Position numbers and translations under genes: made by a program. From Zafaria ginkgonis (GTDB taxonomy: Bacteria; Actinomycetota; Actinomycetes; Actinomycetales; Micrococcaceae), in the NCBI RefSeq assembly GCF_039540195.1, contig NZ_BAABEO010000035.1, forward strand, positions 34,211 through 98,210: a stretch of DNA of 64,000 bases, given 5' to 3'. Shown here one piece after another: positions 63,045-64,000 of this stretch. The notes under the pieces are model-generated. The model made no database searches. It had not been told where the DNA came from and saw only the letters and a list, made by a program, of their open reading frames with translations. Every line of letters starts with the position of its first letter. The first letter of the stretch is position 1.

Positions 63045-63836
63045 ATGGCCGTCGAGACGTCGGCAGGCAGCGCCACGGAATCGCGGGGCGCGTCGGTGAT
63101 CGTCAATGTCATCGAGGTGCTGCGCTGCTTCACCGTGGAGCAGCCCCTGCAAGGGGTGACCGAGATCGCCGCCCGGGTGGGGCTGCACAAGTCCTCGGTT
63201 TCCCGCATCCTGGCCACCCTCGAGCAGGAGCGGATCGTTGAGCGTGACGGGCCCAGCCGCAAGTACCGGCTGGGCCTGGGGCTGATTGCCGTGGCCGGCC
63301 CGCTGCTGGCGAACCTCGATGTCCGCCAGGTCGCCTATCCCGTCCTGGAGGAGTTGCGTGAGTCCACCCAGGAGACGGTCGCCCTGACCGTTTGGGACGG
63401 GGCCGAATCGATCTCCGTCGAGCAGCTTGCGAGCCCGCGCCAGGTCAAGCACACCTCGCCCATGGGCAGCCGCTACGCCACCGGGCTGAGCGCGTCCGTG
63501 CAGGTCTTCCTGGCCTACGAGGACCCTGCCGGCGTCGCCGAACGCGTGGCTGGAGGCACCATCAAGTTCGAGGCCGGGACCGGTGACGCCGCGTCGTACC
63601 AGGAGCGCCTGGCTGCCGTCCGCGAGGCCGGCAGCGCCGTGAACTACGGCGAAACGAGCCCGGACGAAGTCGGCGTCGCGGCCCCGGTGCGCGACCACCG
63701 GGGCACGGTCGTCGCCGCGGTTATGATCGCTGCCCCGCGCTACCGCGTCACCGGGGACGTCCTCGACTCGCTGCGGGCCGCCTGCCGGCGTGCGGCGTCC
63801 GAGATCAGTGTCCGGCTCGGAGGAACCGCCGGCTGA
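63045..63836 (+). CDS. IclR-family transcriptional regulator
   Basis: 263 residues from ATG 63045 (GGAAGGGAG upstream). HTH_IclR (about 18-75; GVTEIAARVGLHKSSVSRIL) and an IclR effector domain (about 85-258; SVEQLASPRQVKHTSPMGSR, ATGLSASVQVFL, VNYGETSPDEVGVAAPVRDH). Located at the end of the creatinine region; likely controls creatinase and/or the MHS transporter through the TGCAAC sites. Confidence 0.93.
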   Translation: MAVETSAGSATESRGASVIVNVIEVLRCFTVEQPLQGVTEIAARVGLHKSSVSRILATLEQERIVERDGPSRKYRLGLGLIAVAGPLLANLDVRQVAYPVLEELRESTQETVALTVWDGAESISVEQLASPRQVKHTSPMGSRYATGLSASVQVFLAYEDPAGVAERVAGGTIKFEAGTGDAASYQERLAAVREAGSAVNYGETSPDEVGVAAPVRDHRGTVVAAVMIAAPRYRVTGDVLDSLRAACRRAASEISVRLGGTAG

Positions 63837-63873
63837 CTCCCCACACAGCTGACACCGCACGCAGCTGATACAA

Positions 63874-63931
63874 CAGCAACGGGCCGGGCCCGGGACGGCG
63901 TCTCCGCCGTCCCGGGCCCGGCCCGTTGCTG
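63874..63931. terminator. Long bidirectional hairpin, 27-bp perfect stem
   Basis: Bases 63874-63900 (starting CAGCAACGGGCCGGGCCCGG) pair perfectly with 63905-63931 around TCTC. Between the IclR gene and a convergent gene entering from the right; no T-run. Confidence 0.7.
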
Positions 63932-63938
63932 CCGGCCG

Positions 63939-64000
63939 TTACACCTGGGCCATGCTTGCCCTCAGTGCTGCGGTCGCTTCGGGGTCGAGGGCGAGGCGTC
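63939..64000 (-). CDS. 3' end of a minus-strand gene (cut by the right edge)
   Basis: Only about 19 codons are visible, ending RLALDPEATAALRASMAQV and TAA. The frame is open to the edge, and the hairpin just beyond the stop supports a real gene end. Too short to identify. Confidence 0.5.
   Translation of the reverse strand, partial: RLALDPEATAALRASMAQV

Overview
The window is a chromosomal segment of a high-GC actinobacterium, most likely of the Micrococcaceae (Arthrobacter and relatives). Pointers are the glyA-soxBDAG-sdaA-purU order, DtxR next to serC, a cold-shock protein followed by DUF3027, frequent GTG/TTG starts, actinobacterial c-di-AMP and Mn2+ riboswitches, and a very high third-position GC bias. 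Species cannot be named from the sequence alone. No phage, intact insertion sequence or CRISPR array is visible; the only mobile trace is a short transposase remnant near 46.15 kb.

Layout. 0-7.5 kb: end of a two-component system, a cold-shock protein, serC, a DtxR/IdeR iron regulator, and two peptidoglycan hydrolases (M23 and NlpC/P60), each behind its own ydaO-type c-di-AMP riboswitch. 7.6-14 kb: HNH nuclease, then a molybdenum-cofactor/formate dehydrogenase group (mobA-like, DUF6457, moeA, fdhD, FdhF/YdeP-type oxidoreductase). 14-18.7 kb: hydrolase, ABC exporter, Nudix, ROK regulator. 18.77-19.1 kb: a promoter, a strongly folded unannotated sRNA with a terminator, and a convergent tRNA-Arg(CCU). 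19-30 kb: PcrA/UvrD helicase, sucCD, an unusual winged-helix/X25 protein and a SWIM-SNF2 helicase. 30-31.4 kb: VIT/CCC1-type metal transporter behind a yybP-ykoY Mn2+ riboswitch.

The second half is catabolic. 31.5-39.5 kb holds an SSS symporter, a divergent XRE-cupin regulator, an APC permease, an agmatinase/guanidinobutyrase-type ureohydrolase and a TPP enzyme resembling 2-ketoarginine decarboxylase, suggesting arginine/guanidino-compound use. 39.8-45.8 kb holds a FadR-type regulator translationally coupled to a free-standing Cache-domain protein, then an aminoaldehyde-type dehydrogenase, a VAO-family FAD oxidase and an EutH-type transporter: a candidate oxidative amino-alcohol pathway without ethanolamine ammonia-lyase. 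46.2-63.8 kb is a creatinine-to-pyruvate route: NCS1 permease, creatininase, creatinase, MHS transporter and IclR/PucR/GntR regulators, feeding the divergent sarcosine oxidase operon (glyA-soxBDAG-sdaA-purU). Creatinine becomes creatine, then sarcosine plus urea, then glycine plus methylene-THF, then serine, then pyruvate; PurU releases formate to recycle THF.
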